From CALXQW01 sp031553045 (lineage in GTDB: Bacteria; Verrucomicrobiota; Verrucomicrobiia; Opitutales; Intestinicryptomonadaceae), in NCBI GenBank assembly GCA_031553045.1, contig JAVBLZ010000006.1, positions 682,001 to 746,000 on the forward strand: 64,000 bases of DNA. Direction: 5' to 3'. This document shows, piece after piece, positions 26,846 to 35,250 of the stretch. The first letter of the stretch is position 1. Every line of letters starts with the position of its first letter. The position numbers and the translations under genes were made by a program. The notes under the pieces were generated by a model that was not told where the DNA came from, did no database searches, and worked only from the letters and a program-made list of their open reading frames with translations.

Positions 26846-27658
26846 ATGAAAAGAAAATATATTGCAATGTTGGCAATGGCAGCCTTCTGTGTATCAAGCT
26901 TTACAAGCGTCGCTTTTGCCCAAGATGTAACTGCGCCTGCAGATACCCCAGCAGCCAATCAAGAAGCACCCGCAGCCCCAACAGTCCATGAAAAGACTTT
27001 GTTGGAAATTTGGAATATCGGTGGTCCTACAATGTACCCCATCGGTCTTTGCTGTATCTTGGGTTGCGCACTTATCATTTACAATGCGATTTCTTTGAGG
27101 AAAAAAGTTTTCTTAAGCCCTGAAGCAGTTGTTGAACTCAAAAAACATCTTGCAGAACTCAACATTGAAGAGGCTATCAAGGTTTGTGAAACAAAGCCTT
27201 CTCCGCTTACAAACATCATTGGCGCAGGTCTTGAACGTGCCGATGAAAAAGACATGGATATTTCCGTTATAGAGCGTGCAATGGAAGAAGCTTCAACTGA
27301 AGAATTGGCGCCTCCATTCGTGCTTATCACTTACCTTTCACTCATAGCAAGTATATCCCCCATGTTGGGTCTTTTGGGAACGGTTAGCGGTATGGTTAAG
27401 GCGTTCAATACTATTGCTGCTGAAGGTGCGGGTTCCGCACAATCCCTTGCAAATAACATTTCAGAAGCGCTCATTACAACTGCGGCGGGTATGATAGTCG
27501 GTATTCCGGCAATGTTCTTCTATTTTATTTATAAAACAAGATACGGCAGGGTTTCTTCCGGCGTAAACAGAATAGTTGGCGAACTTACCCACATAATGGC
27601 AGTTGCCGTAAAATACGGTAAGCAGCCTCCTGCACAAGAAGAACAATCCCAAGCTTAA
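26846..27658 (+). CDS. exbB: MotA/TolQ/ExbB proton channel protein with periplasmic leader
   Basis: This 270-residue protein opens with a cleavable-looking signal peptide (YIAMLAMAAFCVSSFTSVAFA) and a short Ala/Pro-rich periplasmic stretch. Three membrane helices follow with the ExbB signature LIASISPMLGLLGTVSGMVKAF and a later TTAAGMIVGIPAMFFYF helix. Such extended ExbB proteins with an extra N-terminal leader are common outside Proteobacteria. With ExbD it forms the proton-driven motor that energises TonB- or Tol-type outer membrane processes. It is the first gene of a three-gene operon. Confidence 0.9.
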   Translation: MKRKYIAMLAMAAFCVSSFTSVAFAQDVTAPADTPAANQEAPAAPTVHEKTLLEIWNIGGPTMYPIGLCCILGCALIIYNAISLRKKVFLSPEAVVELKKHLAELNIEEAIKVCETKPSPLTNIIGAGLERADEKDMDISVIERAMEEASTEELAPPFVLITYLSLIASISPMLGLLGTVSGMVKAFNTIAAEGAGSAQSLANNISEALITTAAGMIVGIPAMFFYFIYKTRYGRVSSGVNRIVGELTHIMAVAVKYGKQPPAQEEQSQA

Positions 27659-27670
27659 TATCATATAATA

Positions 27671-28081
27671 ATGAAAGCGTGGGCACCAGCAGATGATGAT
27701 GCAAAGTTTGAACTAACGCCTATGATAGACGTTGTGTTCTTGCTTATCGCATTTTTTATGACCGTGACTACCTTTTCTTCGGCGGAACTTGTCAAAATTG
27801 AAATGCCAAAAGCTGGGGAAGCAAAAGTGCCTGAAAACAATAGTGGCAGGCAATTTGTTTCAATAGATAAATTTGGCAATTATTTCTTGGGCTCAAGGCC
27901 CTCAGATTTAGAAACAATTAAGGCGGCAGTTTCAAAACGTGTCGAAGAAGGTGGCGATAACTTCAGAGGAGTATATCTCCGTGCAGACATGGAAACACCT
28001 CACAAATACGTGAGCGATGTCATGAAAGCCTGCGCTGAAGTCGGTTCTTACAACATAATATTCGGAACTTTACAACAATAA
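27671..28081 (+). CDS. exbD: ExbD/TolR-family protein, copy 1
   Basis: This 136-residue protein has a short N-terminal cytoplasmic part, then TPMIDVVFLLIAFFM, in which the Asp is the conserved proton-path residue of the single TM helix, and a periplasmic C-terminal domain. It is the partner of the ExbB at 26846 and precedes a second ExbD with which it shares a TAATG junction. Two ExbD copies in one operon are typical of systems where the motor stator is heteromeric. Confidence 0.9.
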   Translation: MKAWAPADDDAKFELTPMIDVVFLLIAFFMTVTTFSSAELVKIEMPKAGEAKVPENNSGRQFVSIDKFGNYFLGSRPSDLETIKAAVSKRVEEGGDNFRGVYLRADMETPHKYVSDVMKACAEVGSYNIIFGTLQQ

Positions 28082-28518
28082 TGGCAAAAAATAAAAATAC
28101 ACTTTGGCAGAGTGAAGAAAATTTTGAACTTACGTCTATGATAGACGTGGTGTTCTTGCTATTGATTTACTTCATGTACCTGCCTATGGAGCAGGAAGCG
28201 GATTTGATGTACACATTACCCGCTTCTACCCCTCCTGAAAACAAAAATGTACAGTTGCCCAATGACATATCTATTGAAGTAATGCCAGACGGCAGCATAA
28301 AGTTCAATGGCGCAAGTTATGACAGTCCCAACAGCCGCAATCTTCCAGAGCTTACCTCCACACTTTCACGTCTGAGAGAAAGCGATGAAAAAGGCGGCGT
28401 GCCGACTGTCGTTACAATTATTCCAGATTCTGACTCTCCGCACCAAGCAGCCGTATCAATATTGAACGCCTGTGCAAAAGCCAGAATCAAGAGTGTGTCA
28501 TTTTCAGAACCGTTCTAA
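28081..28518 (+). CDS. exbD: ExbD/TolR-family protein, copy 2
   Basis: This 145-residue protein has the same architecture as copy 1: SMIDVVFLLLIYFMYL carries the conserved Asp, followed by a periplasmic domain ending in a VSILNACAKARIKSVSF strand-helix element. Its ATG overlaps the stop of copy 1. It is followed by a good terminator, closing the exbB-exbD-exbD operon. The TonB or TolB partner is not in this window. Confidence 0.9.
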   Translation: MAKNKNTLWQSEENFELTSMIDVVFLLLIYFMYLPMEQEADLMYTLPASTPPENKNVQLPNDISIEVMPDGSIKFNGASYDSPNSRNLPELTSTLSRLRESDEKGGVPTVVTIIPDSDSPHQAAVSILNACAKARIKSVSFSEPF

Positions 28519-28557
28519 AGCCCAATGGGCTTGCTTGCGTTGCAAGTTTTTAAATTT

Positions 28558-28587
28558 CAAACCGCTTCTTTATGAGGCGGTTTTTTT
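28558..28587 (+). terminator. rho-independent terminator of the exb operon
   Basis: AACCGC and GCGGTT form a stem around a 13-base loop, followed by TTTTTTT, 40 bases after the exbD stop. Confidence 0.85.
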
Positions 28588-28646
28588 GTGCATGTAAACA
28601 TTTTAATTTATTGAATATATGGCAAAAGCGGCTATTGTGTATCGGC

Positions 28647-29933
28647 ATGAGAAAATTTTTAATTTCGTTTATTTTTTTATCTATTACATTAAATACATTT
28701 GCGGATGAAGGGCTCTCCAAGTCGCAGATTGCAAATGCGCCTGCGGAAATCATAAGCAACCCCACCGGCGATTTAGCCAAAGGCACTAAACCCTTTCAGG
28801 GCATATCCAGCATAGCGGTTTCTCCAAAAGGCAGGGTATTTGTGGCTTGGTATGGACACGGCAAAACGGAAGACCAAAATAATTACATAATGCTTTCATA
28901 TTCCGACGATATGGGCGAATCTTGGGGCGACATAAAATTCATAGTGCGCTCGCCCTACTGCGGCAAAGTCAGGCTTTTTGACCCTGCAATGTGGACGGAT
29001 AAAGACGGCAAAGTCTGGCTTTTTTGGGCGCAAAAAGGTGAGCCTGATTTAAAAGAAATGTCTCACCGCAAACATGGTGTTTGGTGCATTGTATCTGATA
29101 ATGCGGACGACAAAGAAATCAAATGGACCGCCCCAAGAAGGCTGGCGGACGGCGTAATGATGTGCAAACCCATCACACTAAAATCTTCTGAGATTTTATT
29201 TCCCATAGCATTTTGGCAAAACACAAAATATAACGACGCACTAACCCCGCTTGAAGGCGCAGGCGTGTGGTCATCTAAAGACGGCGGCAAGACTCTTGCA
29301 AAAATAGGCAATGTAAAGATACCCGACGTTGTTTTTCCCGAACATATCTTGGTTGAAAAAAGCGATTCCCATATCTGGCTTTTATCCCGCAGACAACCCG
29401 AATTTTTGAAGTATAAGCTCGGCAAAGACAACGCCACTGAAACTGTATTCGACTCTTACGATGGAATTGTGCAGGCTGTTTCCAAAGACGGCGGCAAGAG
29501 TTTTGGAGAAGTAAGCGTATCAAAAATTCCGCATACAGGCTCAAGATTTTATGTTGGCAGGCTGAATTCCGGCGCACTGGTTTTGGTTAAAAATTATGCC
29601 GATGACGCCGAATGGCTCGCAAATAAGCCCATGCCAACACCCAATAAACGCATACCCAGAAATAAAATGCTCTGCTACTTATCTTATGACGACGGGAAAA
29701 CTTGGACAGGCGGCTTAGTGATAGACGATAGAAACGGGGTCTCTTATCCGGACCTTGCGCAGGCATTGGACGGTACTATATACGTAACTTACGACTATTC
29801 ACGCTACGAAGCGCAGGAAGTTTATGCGTGCAGAATCACAGAAGACGACATCAAAGCTGGCAAGCTTGTAAACATAAAGTCTAAGCTAAAACTTCTTGTA
29901 AATAAAGGTGAAGTTGAATTTAATCAGAAATAA
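28647..29933 (+). CDS. secreted BNR-repeat sialidase-like protein
   Basis: The ATG at 28647 gives 428 residues starting with a signal peptide (KFLISFIFLSITLNTFA). An upstream in-frame ATG at 28572 would overlap the exb terminator. The remainder is a six-bladed beta-propeller-like protein with several Asp-box elements: SDDMGESWG, SKDGGKTLA, SKDGGKSFG and SYDDGKTWT. These match the BNR/sialidase superfamily (exo-alpha-sialidase, BNR_2 type). It probably acts on sialic acid or another glycoside outside the cytoplasm, but the arginine triad and Tyr/Glu of true sialidases were not located with certainty. It appears monocistronic. Confidence 0.75.
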   Translation: MRKFLISFIFLSITLNTFADEGLSKSQIANAPAEIISNPTGDLAKGTKPFQGISSIAVSPKGRVFVAWYGHGKTEDQNNYIMLSYSDDMGESWGDIKFIVRSPYCGKVRLFDPAMWTDKDGKVWLFWAQKGEPDLKEMSHRKHGVWCIVSDNADDKEIKWTAPRRLADGVMMCKPITLKSSEILFPIAFWQNTKYNDALTPLEGAGVWSSKDGGKTLAKIGNVKIPDVVFPEHILVEKSDSHIWLLSRRQPEFLKYKLGKDNATETVFDSYDGIVQAVSKDGGKSFGEVSVSKIPHTGSRFYVGRLNSGALVLVKNYADDAEWLANKPMPTPNKRIPRNKMLCYLSYDDGKTWTGGLVIDDRNGVSYPDLAQALDGTIYVTYDYSRYEAQEVYACRITEDDIKAGKLVNIKSKLKLLVNKGEVEFNQK

Positions 29934-30065
29934 CGCTCTTTTGTGGCAAACCTTGCGTATTTTTGACAATCCAAAAAAACCTACAAAATTGTATCTTAGT
30001 AAATGACTTTAAATTAATTCTTTTCAAAAGGTAGATTTTTTGAAAAATGGTAACACTTTAATAAT

Positions 30066-30755
30066 ATGAAAGCCAAAGATCTATTTACTCTGCCTGAATC
30101 GCTGAATTTTCTGTCAAAATTTTTTGATCCTGAAGTTGCACCTTGGGAATGGGTCGGCACAATTTCAAAAGCTCTTGCAAGCATAGATTTTGACAAGTTG
30201 GAATCTAAAAAGGACATTCCTGAAAATTTCACTATATGCGGCAAGGTATATATACATCCGTCCGTAAAACTGCCGCCCTTTGGTTTTGTGGCTGGCCCCA
30301 CTTGGATTGGCGAAGGTTGTGAGTTGCGCCCAGGCGTCTTTGTACGCGGCAACTGCATTGCAGGTAAAAACTGCGTGATGGGCAATTCTTGCGAGTATAA
30401 AAACTGCCTTTTATTGGACAACGTCCAGACCCCCCATTACAATTATATTGGCGACACGATAATGGGCAACTACTCGCATCTTGGCGCAGGCGTTATTTGC
30501 GCAAATTTGCGTTTGGATCACGGCAATGTCATGGTCATGACTGAAGAAGGCCGCATTGATTCCGGAATGCGCAAACTCGGCGCTTTGGTTGCCGATTATG
30601 CTGAAGCCGGCTGCAACAGTGTTCTTCAACCTGGGGCAATACTCATGCGGAAATCCGTAGTGCTTTCATGTATGCCTTTTGTGGGTCTGCTTGAAGAAGG
30701 CACTATTGCCTCTGAAAAACAGATTGTAAGAAAATTCCCAAGACGAGGATTCTAA
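30066..30755 (+). CDS. left-handed beta-helix (hexapeptide repeat) transferase-like protein
   Basis: This 229-residue protein has hexapeptide repeats from about residue 60 on (VYIHPSVKLPPFGFVAGPTW, GEGCELRPGVFVRG, GKNCVMGNSCEYKN). It is similar to the acetyltransferase half of GlmU-like sugar-nucleotide enzymes, and the N-terminal region is not a full pyrophosphorylase domain. The YNYIGDTIMGNYSHLGAGV segment resembles the GlmU acetyl-CoA site. It may N-acylate a nucleotide sugar used by the ArnC/ArnA-like pair that follows after 19 bases. The substrate is unproven. Confidence 0.65.
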   Translation: MKAKDLFTLPESLNFLSKFFDPEVAPWEWVGTISKALASIDFDKLESKKDIPENFTICGKVYIHPSVKLPPFGFVAGPTWIGEGCELRPGVFVRGNCIAGKNCVMGNSCEYKNCLLLDNVQTPHYNYIGDTIMGNYSHLGAGVICANLRLDHGNVMVMTEEGRIDSGMRKLGALVADYAEAGCNSVLQPGAILMRKSVVLSCMPFVGLLEEGTIASEKQIVRKFPRRGF

Positions 30756-30774
30756 AAAATTAAACTCATTTACA

Positions 30775-31704
30775 ATGGATATTTCTGTAGCAATACCAGT
30801 CTATAACGAAGCCGACAACCTTGAGCCCCTCTTTGAGCGTCTCTGCATCACTATGGATTCCATAGGCAAGGCTTGGGAGGTTATTTTTGTCAACGACGGC
30901 AGCCTAGACAAATCTTTGGAGCTTCTGAAAAGCTTTCATGAAAAGCGTCCTGATGTCGTAAAAGTTATAGATTTTAACGGCAATTACGGTCAGCATCCAG
31001 CGCTCATGTGCGCTTTTGCAAACGCTTCCGGAGAAATAGTAATAACTCTGGACGCCGATTTGCAAAACCCTCCTGAAGAAATCAAAAAACTGCTTGAAAA
31101 AATTTACGAAGGCTATGACGCCGTTGGCGGTTACAGAAAAGAACGTGAAGACTCTTTCTGGCGCAGATACCTTTCAAAAATAGTCAACATAGCCCGTGAA
31201 AAAATGACAAACATTGAAATGTTGGATCAGGGCTGTATGTTGCGCGCTTACAAAAGAAACATAGTGCAAGCAATGCTCAACTGCGGCGACAGGGCAACAT
31301 TTATACCCGCCTTGGCATATACATTTGCCTCAAACCCCACAGATGTTGAAGTTGAACACTGCGCAAGGCAAGCGGGGGAATCTAAATACAATCTGTATAA
31401 ACTCATACGTCTTAATTTTGACTTGGTTACGGGTTTTACGCTTATCCCCCTGCAACTTTTCACGCTTTTTGGCTTTGTGGCGGCGGCGGCGTCTTTATCT
31501 TTGTTTTCCTTGCTGGTTTTCCGTCGTTTGTTTATGGGGTCTGAAGCTGAAGGTATGTTCACTTTGTTTGCGTTCATGTTCTTCCTGATAAGCGTTGCTG
31601 TTATTGGCATTGGGCTTGTTGGAGAATACGTTGGCAGAATATATCAAGTTGTTCAGGCAAGACCAAGATATGTGCTCAAAGAGCGCATAGGCTTTGACAA
31701 ATAA
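30775..31704 (+). CDS. ArnC-like undecaprenyl-phosphate glycosyltransferase
   Basis: This 309-residue membrane GT2 enzyme has the GT-A start SVAIPVYNEADNLEPL, the DG motif VNDGSLDKS, the DxD motif TLDADLQNPPEE and two C-terminal TM helices (about 225-250 and 260-285). It ends with GEYVGRIYQVVQARP, typical of ArnC/DPM1-like proteins. ArnC moves 4-deoxy-4-formamido-L-arabinose to undecaprenyl phosphate. The next gene is an ArnA-type formyltransferase, which makes that donor assignment plausible, but other nucleotide sugars are possible. Confidence 0.75.
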   Translation: MDISVAIPVYNEADNLEPLFERLCITMDSIGKAWEVIFVNDGSLDKSLELLKSFHEKRPDVVKVIDFNGNYGQHPALMCAFANASGEIVITLDADLQNPPEEIKKLLEKIYEGYDAVGGYRKEREDSFWRRYLSKIVNIAREKMTNIEMLDQGCMLRAYKRNIVQAMLNCGDRATFIPALAYTFASNPTDVEVEHCARQAGESKYNLYKLIRLNFDLVTGFTLIPLQLFTLFGFVAAAASLSLFSLLVFRRLFMGSEAEGMFTLFAFMFFLISVAVIGIGLVGEYVGRIYQVVQARPRYVLKERIGFDK

Positions 31705-31707
31705 CCT

Positions 31708-32616
31708 ATGTCTAAAAAGCGCATAATATTTTTTGGTTTTGGGGATGTGGGCGGCAAATGCCTTAAAGTACTTTTGAATGATCCCGATTCTGAGCTTGTT
31801 GCAATATTCACCCATGATACAGACCCTCATGAAAAAGAGTGGTTTGAAACTCCTGAATTTATAGCCAAAGAGCGCAACATACCCATATTTAAACCAGCCT
31901 CTTTAAAAGCTTTGGAATGGGTTAAAATTGTTGAAGATTTAAACTGCGATTTGATTTTATCTTTATTCTACCGCAACCGCATACCCTTATCCATATTCAG
32001 TCAGGCAAAACTTGGCGCATATAATATGCATGGCTCTTACTTGCCCACATACAGGGGGCGCGCACCCCTAAACTGGGCTATTATTAATGGCGAAGATTTC
32101 GGCGGTGTAAGCTTGCACGTGCTTGAAGAAGACTTTGACACGGGAGACATAGTAGCCCAAGAAAAGGTCATGTTTGGAAAGGACGAATATGTTGGGTCTA
32201 TACAGCCAAAGATAACACAGGCGGCAGTTAATGTACTAAAGACCTCTTTGCCCATGCTTTTAAGCGGCAAGCCGCACCTTACAAAACAAGACGCTTCACT
32301 CGCCACATACTTTGGCAAGCGCACGCCTGAAGACGGCAAGTTGGATTTTTCAAAATCTGCAAGGTCTCAATTTAATATGGTCAGGGCGCTTTCGCATCCA
32401 TTCCCCGGCGCTTGGACATCAGATTTGTTTTCCGCAAAGACAATAGTTTGGCAAGCAAAGGTTTTGGATTTGGAATCCGCCTTCAAAGAAACAGGTATAA
32501 AAAAAGAAATTTTAGAAAAATCAAAACCCGCAGCAATCGTCTCTAAAACCCCACTCTTGGTGCGCTGTGCGGACGATTTTTTGCTCATTGAAAATTGCGA
32601 AGATGTAAAAGTTTAA
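31708..32616 (+). CDS. ArnA-type N-formyltransferase
   Basis: This 302-residue protein aligns with the formyltransferase domain of ArnA and with Fmt. It has MHGSYLPTYRGRAPLNWAI, with Asn106 and His108 as the catalytic pair, and Asp144 in DFDTGDIV completing the formyl-transfer triad. ArnA formylates UDP-4-amino-4-deoxy-L-arabinose using 10-formyl-THF. The decarboxylase half of ArnA is not fused, so the protein is the formyltransferase unit alone. It starts three bases after the ArnC-like gene. Confidence 0.75.
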   Translation: MSKKRIIFFGFGDVGGKCLKVLLNDPDSELVAIFTHDTDPHEKEWFETPEFIAKERNIPIFKPASLKALEWVKIVEDLNCDLILSLFYRNRIPLSIFSQAKLGAYNMHGSYLPTYRGRAPLNWAIINGEDFGGVSLHVLEEDFDTGDIVAQEKVMFGKDEYVGSIQPKITQAAVNVLKTSLPMLLSGKPHLTKQDASLATYFGKRTPEDGKLDFSKSARSQFNMVRALSHPFPGAWTSDLFSAKTIVWQAKVLDLESAFKETGIKKEILEKSKPAAIVSKTPLLVRCADDFLLIENCEDVKV

Positions 32617-32705
32617 TTTTTTTAAAAAAAATGCTGGACAAAAATGCAAAAAATGAGAGTCTCGTAAGCTTTAAAAAAATTTCAGAATAATAAACACAGA
32701 ATACT

Positions 32706-32807
32706 ATGGGAAACCTCAAGAAAAAACGCAGACTAAAGATGAATAAGCACAAACGCAGCAAACGTTCAAAGGCTAATCGTCATAAGAAGCGTACGTGGGC
32801 ATGCTAG
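32706..32807 (+). CDS. AURKAIP1/COX24-domain micropeptide, 33 residues
   Basis: ATG 32706 to TAG 32805-32807 encodes 33 residues, very rich in Lys/Arg, containing KKKRRLKMNKHKR and NRHKKRTW. This pattern is characteristic of the bacterial AURKAIP1/COX24-domain proteins, thought to be homologues of the mitochondrial ribosomal protein mS38, found in Bacteroidota and PVC bacteria. It is too small for standard ORF callers but has its own stop and is followed by hairpins. Function and ribosome binding in bacteria are inferred from the family. Confidence 0.8.
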   Translation: MGNLKKKRRLKMNKHKRSKRSKANRHKKRTWAC

Positions 32808-32810
32808 TGT

Positions 32811-32827
32811 AAGGGCTTTGCGCCCTT
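32811..32827 (+). terminator. short hairpin after the COX24-type gene
   Basis: AAGGGC and GCCCTT form a six-base-pair stem around TTTGC just after the micropeptide stop; no T-tract follows, so it is probably an mRNA 3' structure. Confidence 0.35.
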
Positions 32828-32859
32828 CTGGCAAAGCGTTTTTAACGCAAAATATTTTT

Positions 32860-32888
32860 ACGCCACTTAAATTAAGTGGCGTTTTTAT
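32860..32888 (+). terminator. rho-independent terminator
   Basis: ACGCCACTTAA and AAGTGGCGT form a strong stem followed by TTTTTATTT, downstream of the 33-residue gene and before rlmH. Confidence 0.8.
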
Positions 32889-32926
32889 TTGCCTCTGGGC
32901 ATCTGAAGCAATTACGATTTGAATAT

Positions 32927-33358
32927 ATGTTGAAAGTTGTCGCCATAGGCAAGATGAAGAACAAACACCTTGCCGCTTTAGCTTCTGATTATACCGAGAG
33001 GCTTTCTCACTATGGCACATTTGAACTTGCCGAACTTAAAGATTCAGACCCTGACAAAGAAACTCTGCGCATGCAGGAGAATCTTAAAAACTTCAGGGGT
33101 AAAATTTACGCCATGACAGAAGAAGGCAAGCCCATGACAAGTAAAGAGCTTTCAAAATTGCTTGAGAGAGATTTGCTTTCCGGCGGCAGTGCGTTTATAA
33201 TAGGCGGCCCTTACGGCTTGTCGGAATCTATGCGCAAAACCGCTTGCCTAATATCATTGTCGCCAATGACATTCACGCATGAGATGGCAAGGGTAATCCT
33301 TTTAGAACAGCTTTATAGGGCAAAAACAATAAGTTCCGGCACGGGTTACCACCACTAA
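32927..33358 (+). CDS. rlmH: 23S rRNA pseudouridine-1915 N3-methyltransferase
   Basis: The ATG at 32927 gives 143 residues, close to the family size; an upstream in-frame ATG at 32876 would lie inside the terminator. The SPOUT fold is shown by LKVVAIGKMKN at the start, the knot loop AFIIGGPYGLSESM and the C-terminal EQLYRAKTISSGTGYHH. RlmH methylates the pseudouridine at 1915 in helix 69 of 23S rRNA using SAM. Confidence 0.92.
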   Translation: MLKVVAIGKMKNKHLAALASDYTERLSHYGTFELAELKDSDPDKETLRMQENLKNFRGKIYAMTEEGKPMTSKELSKLLERDLLSGGSAFIIGGPYGLSESMRKTACLISLSPMTFTHEMARVILLEQLYRAKTISSGTGYHH

Positions 33359-33362
33359 AATT

Positions 33363-33400
33363 CATACACGCTAGAGCACATTTGCTCTAATTAGAAGTGT
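33363..33400. terminator. candidate bidirectional hairpin between convergent genes
   Basis: TAGAGCA (33372-33378) and TGCTCTA (33383-33389) make a stem with a CATT loop, flanked by ATACAC and GTGTAT. It overlaps the sulfatase stop. No T-tract exists, so termination is uncertain. Confidence 0.35.
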
Positions 33401-35246
33401 ATTTGACTTTGCTTTTTGCAAAGGCTTCTTCGTTTTTACTGAGCAGATCTGCCACCAGATTTTTATCTGCGCCAAGTTCCTCAACTTCTGAAATTATAAA
33501 AGTGCGCAAAGAATTTGCCTGTGCATCCTGCGTAAAATCAAGCATATTGATAAGGCCGTCTATGGCGTCTTTTTTCATCTCTAAATTTCTGCCCAAAAGC
33601 ATGAAAGAAAGCGCCCTATTCATACTTTCAGAATCTTTGTAGAGCAGTGCTATATCTTCGTCAACGTCTTCAGACGCCAGATTCAAAAGGCCTATTGCCG
33701 CCCAATAACGCACGTATGGATTTTCACTTTTCAGCAGCGTGCGCAAGGAGTTTTCATTGGCGTCGTCGCATTCCGAGGCAAGCCATGCGGCTTCAAAAAC
33801 TTTCAAATAGTCAAAGTCTTTACTGCGTGCAAAAGTGTAGATGTCAGGATAATCTTTCAAAATATCTTCATACTTTTGCTCAGGAATTATTGATAAATCT
33901 TTTGAGTCCAGCATGAATTTTTTAAGCCTTTCTTTCAACTGCAAAAGCTTTTCGGAATGTTCTGCAATATAGGCTAGATTATTGATTTCATCAGGGTCTT
34001 TGCTTGTGTTGTAAAGATATTGACCCTTTGCCGCAAGCCACCAATATTTGCTTTCGTCGCTAAGGGTATCGGCTTCAAATGCGCTTTTCCAAGCTGCCCA
34101 GCCCTTTTGTCCAAATGCGTAATTACACATAATAAGCTTGGGCTTATAGGCATAAAAACAACGTATGTAGCGGAATTCGCCATCGGTAACCGCCCTTGAA
34201 AAATAGAATCTCTCGCCATATCTGGAAGCATAGGTAAATACATTTTTGTCTTCCTGTTTAAGCCTCTTAGAGCCCAAAAATGCCCTGCCCTGCATTTGTT
34301 CGGGTTTTGCAAGACCCGCCAAACTAAGCACCGTTGGCGCTAAATCCACGAAAGAAATAGTTTCGCTCTCAATTCTTTTTTCGTTTCCATAAGGATTTAA
34401 GTGGCGCAAAGCCTCGGGAAAATATACGATAAATGGGACTCTGGTACCGCTATCTTGCAGGTTGCGTTTCTCTCTGGGCAAGATGCCGCCGTGGTCTGAA
34501 TAATAAAATATTATGGTGTTTTCCGCCGCCTCAGGATCTGTTGAAAAAAGCTCGTCAACAAGGCTTCCAACCTGTTTATCCATTGCGCTGATATAATCAT
34601 AATAGACGGCGTTTTCTTCTTTGAGTTCAGGCAAATTTGGCAGATAAGCTTGAAGCTTGATAAAATCGGGCTTAACTCTGGAAACAGGAGGTATAACTTT
34701 TTTATCCCTTGAACTCTTGATTTTTTCAGGGAATAAGACGCTTTCATGCGTAGTGCCCAAATTGAATACCGCAAAAAAAGGCGTCTCTTTTGAGGGTCTG
34801 TTTTTATAGTGCGCAGAATCAGAACACTCATTCCAGATTGCGGCGTCTTTCATTTTAATATTGTAGTCCGTCTTTTTATTGTTTGTGCAATAGTAACCCA
34901 CTGTGCGCATGTAATCTACATAAGATTTAAAAGTTTGCGGCGCAGGGTAACGGCTGCGCATATTTTGAGAACCCGTTGTAACCGCATAAGCCCCCGTAAG
35001 AATAGTACTTCTTGCCACGGCGCAAACAGGGGCGTTTGCGTAGGCTTTCATAAAAGTCAGCCCCCCCTGCGAAAGTTTGTCCAAATTTGGCGCAGAACAA
35101 TTTGAGTCGCCATACATGCTCATGTAGTGGGCGGAATTGTCTTCAGAAACTATCCAAAGAATATTTGGCAGACGCATTTTTTGTTCCGCAAAAATACTGC
35201 CTAAAAGCGATAAAAAAATCAGAACTGTTAATATGTTTTTTTTCAT
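33387..35246 (-). CDS. secreted sulfatase
   Basis: This 619-residue exported protein has a signal peptide (ILTVLIFLSLLGSIFA) and a type I sulfatase domain. LPNILWIVSED is the first metal-binding strand, and the formylglycine site is Cys75 in NAPVCAVARSTILTG. The canonical C-x-P/A-x-R is C-A-V-A-R here, a less common variant with Arg79 kept. YYSDHGGILPREK supplies the metal-binding Asp-His. About 150 C-terminal residues (from near 465) are helical and HEAT-like, beyond the normal sulfatase length. It likely desulfates a polysaccharide in the periplasm or outside. No maturase gene is nearby. Confidence 0.85.
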   Translation of the reverse strand: MKKNILTVLIFLSLLGSIFAEQKMRLPNILWIVSEDNSAHYMSMYGDSNCSAPNLDKLSQGGLTFMKAYANAPVCAVARSTILTGAYAVTTGSQNMRSRYPAPQTFKSYVDYMRTVGYYCTNNKKTDYNIKMKDAAIWNECSDSAHYKNRPSKETPFFAVFNLGTTHESVLFPEKIKSSRDKKVIPPVSRVKPDFIKLQAYLPNLPELKEENAVYYDYISAMDKQVGSLVDELFSTDPEAAENTIIFYYSDHGGILPREKRNLQDSGTRVPFIVYFPEALRHLNPYGNEKRIESETISFVDLAPTVLSLAGLAKPEQMQGRAFLGSKRLKQEDKNVFTYASRYGERFYFSRAVTDGEFRYIRCFYAYKPKLIMCNYAFGQKGWAAWKSAFEADTLSDESKYWWLAAKGQYLYNTSKDPDEINNLAYIAEHSEKLLQLKERLKKFMLDSKDLSIIPEQKYEDILKDYPDIYTFARSKDFDYLKVFEAAWLASECDDANENSLRTLLKSENPYVRYWAAIGLLNLASEDVDEDIALLYKDSESMNRALSFMLLGRNLEMKKDAIDGLINMLDFTQDAQANSLRTFIISEVEELGADKNLVADLLSKNEEAFAKSKVKYTSN

Positions 35247-35250
35247 GATG

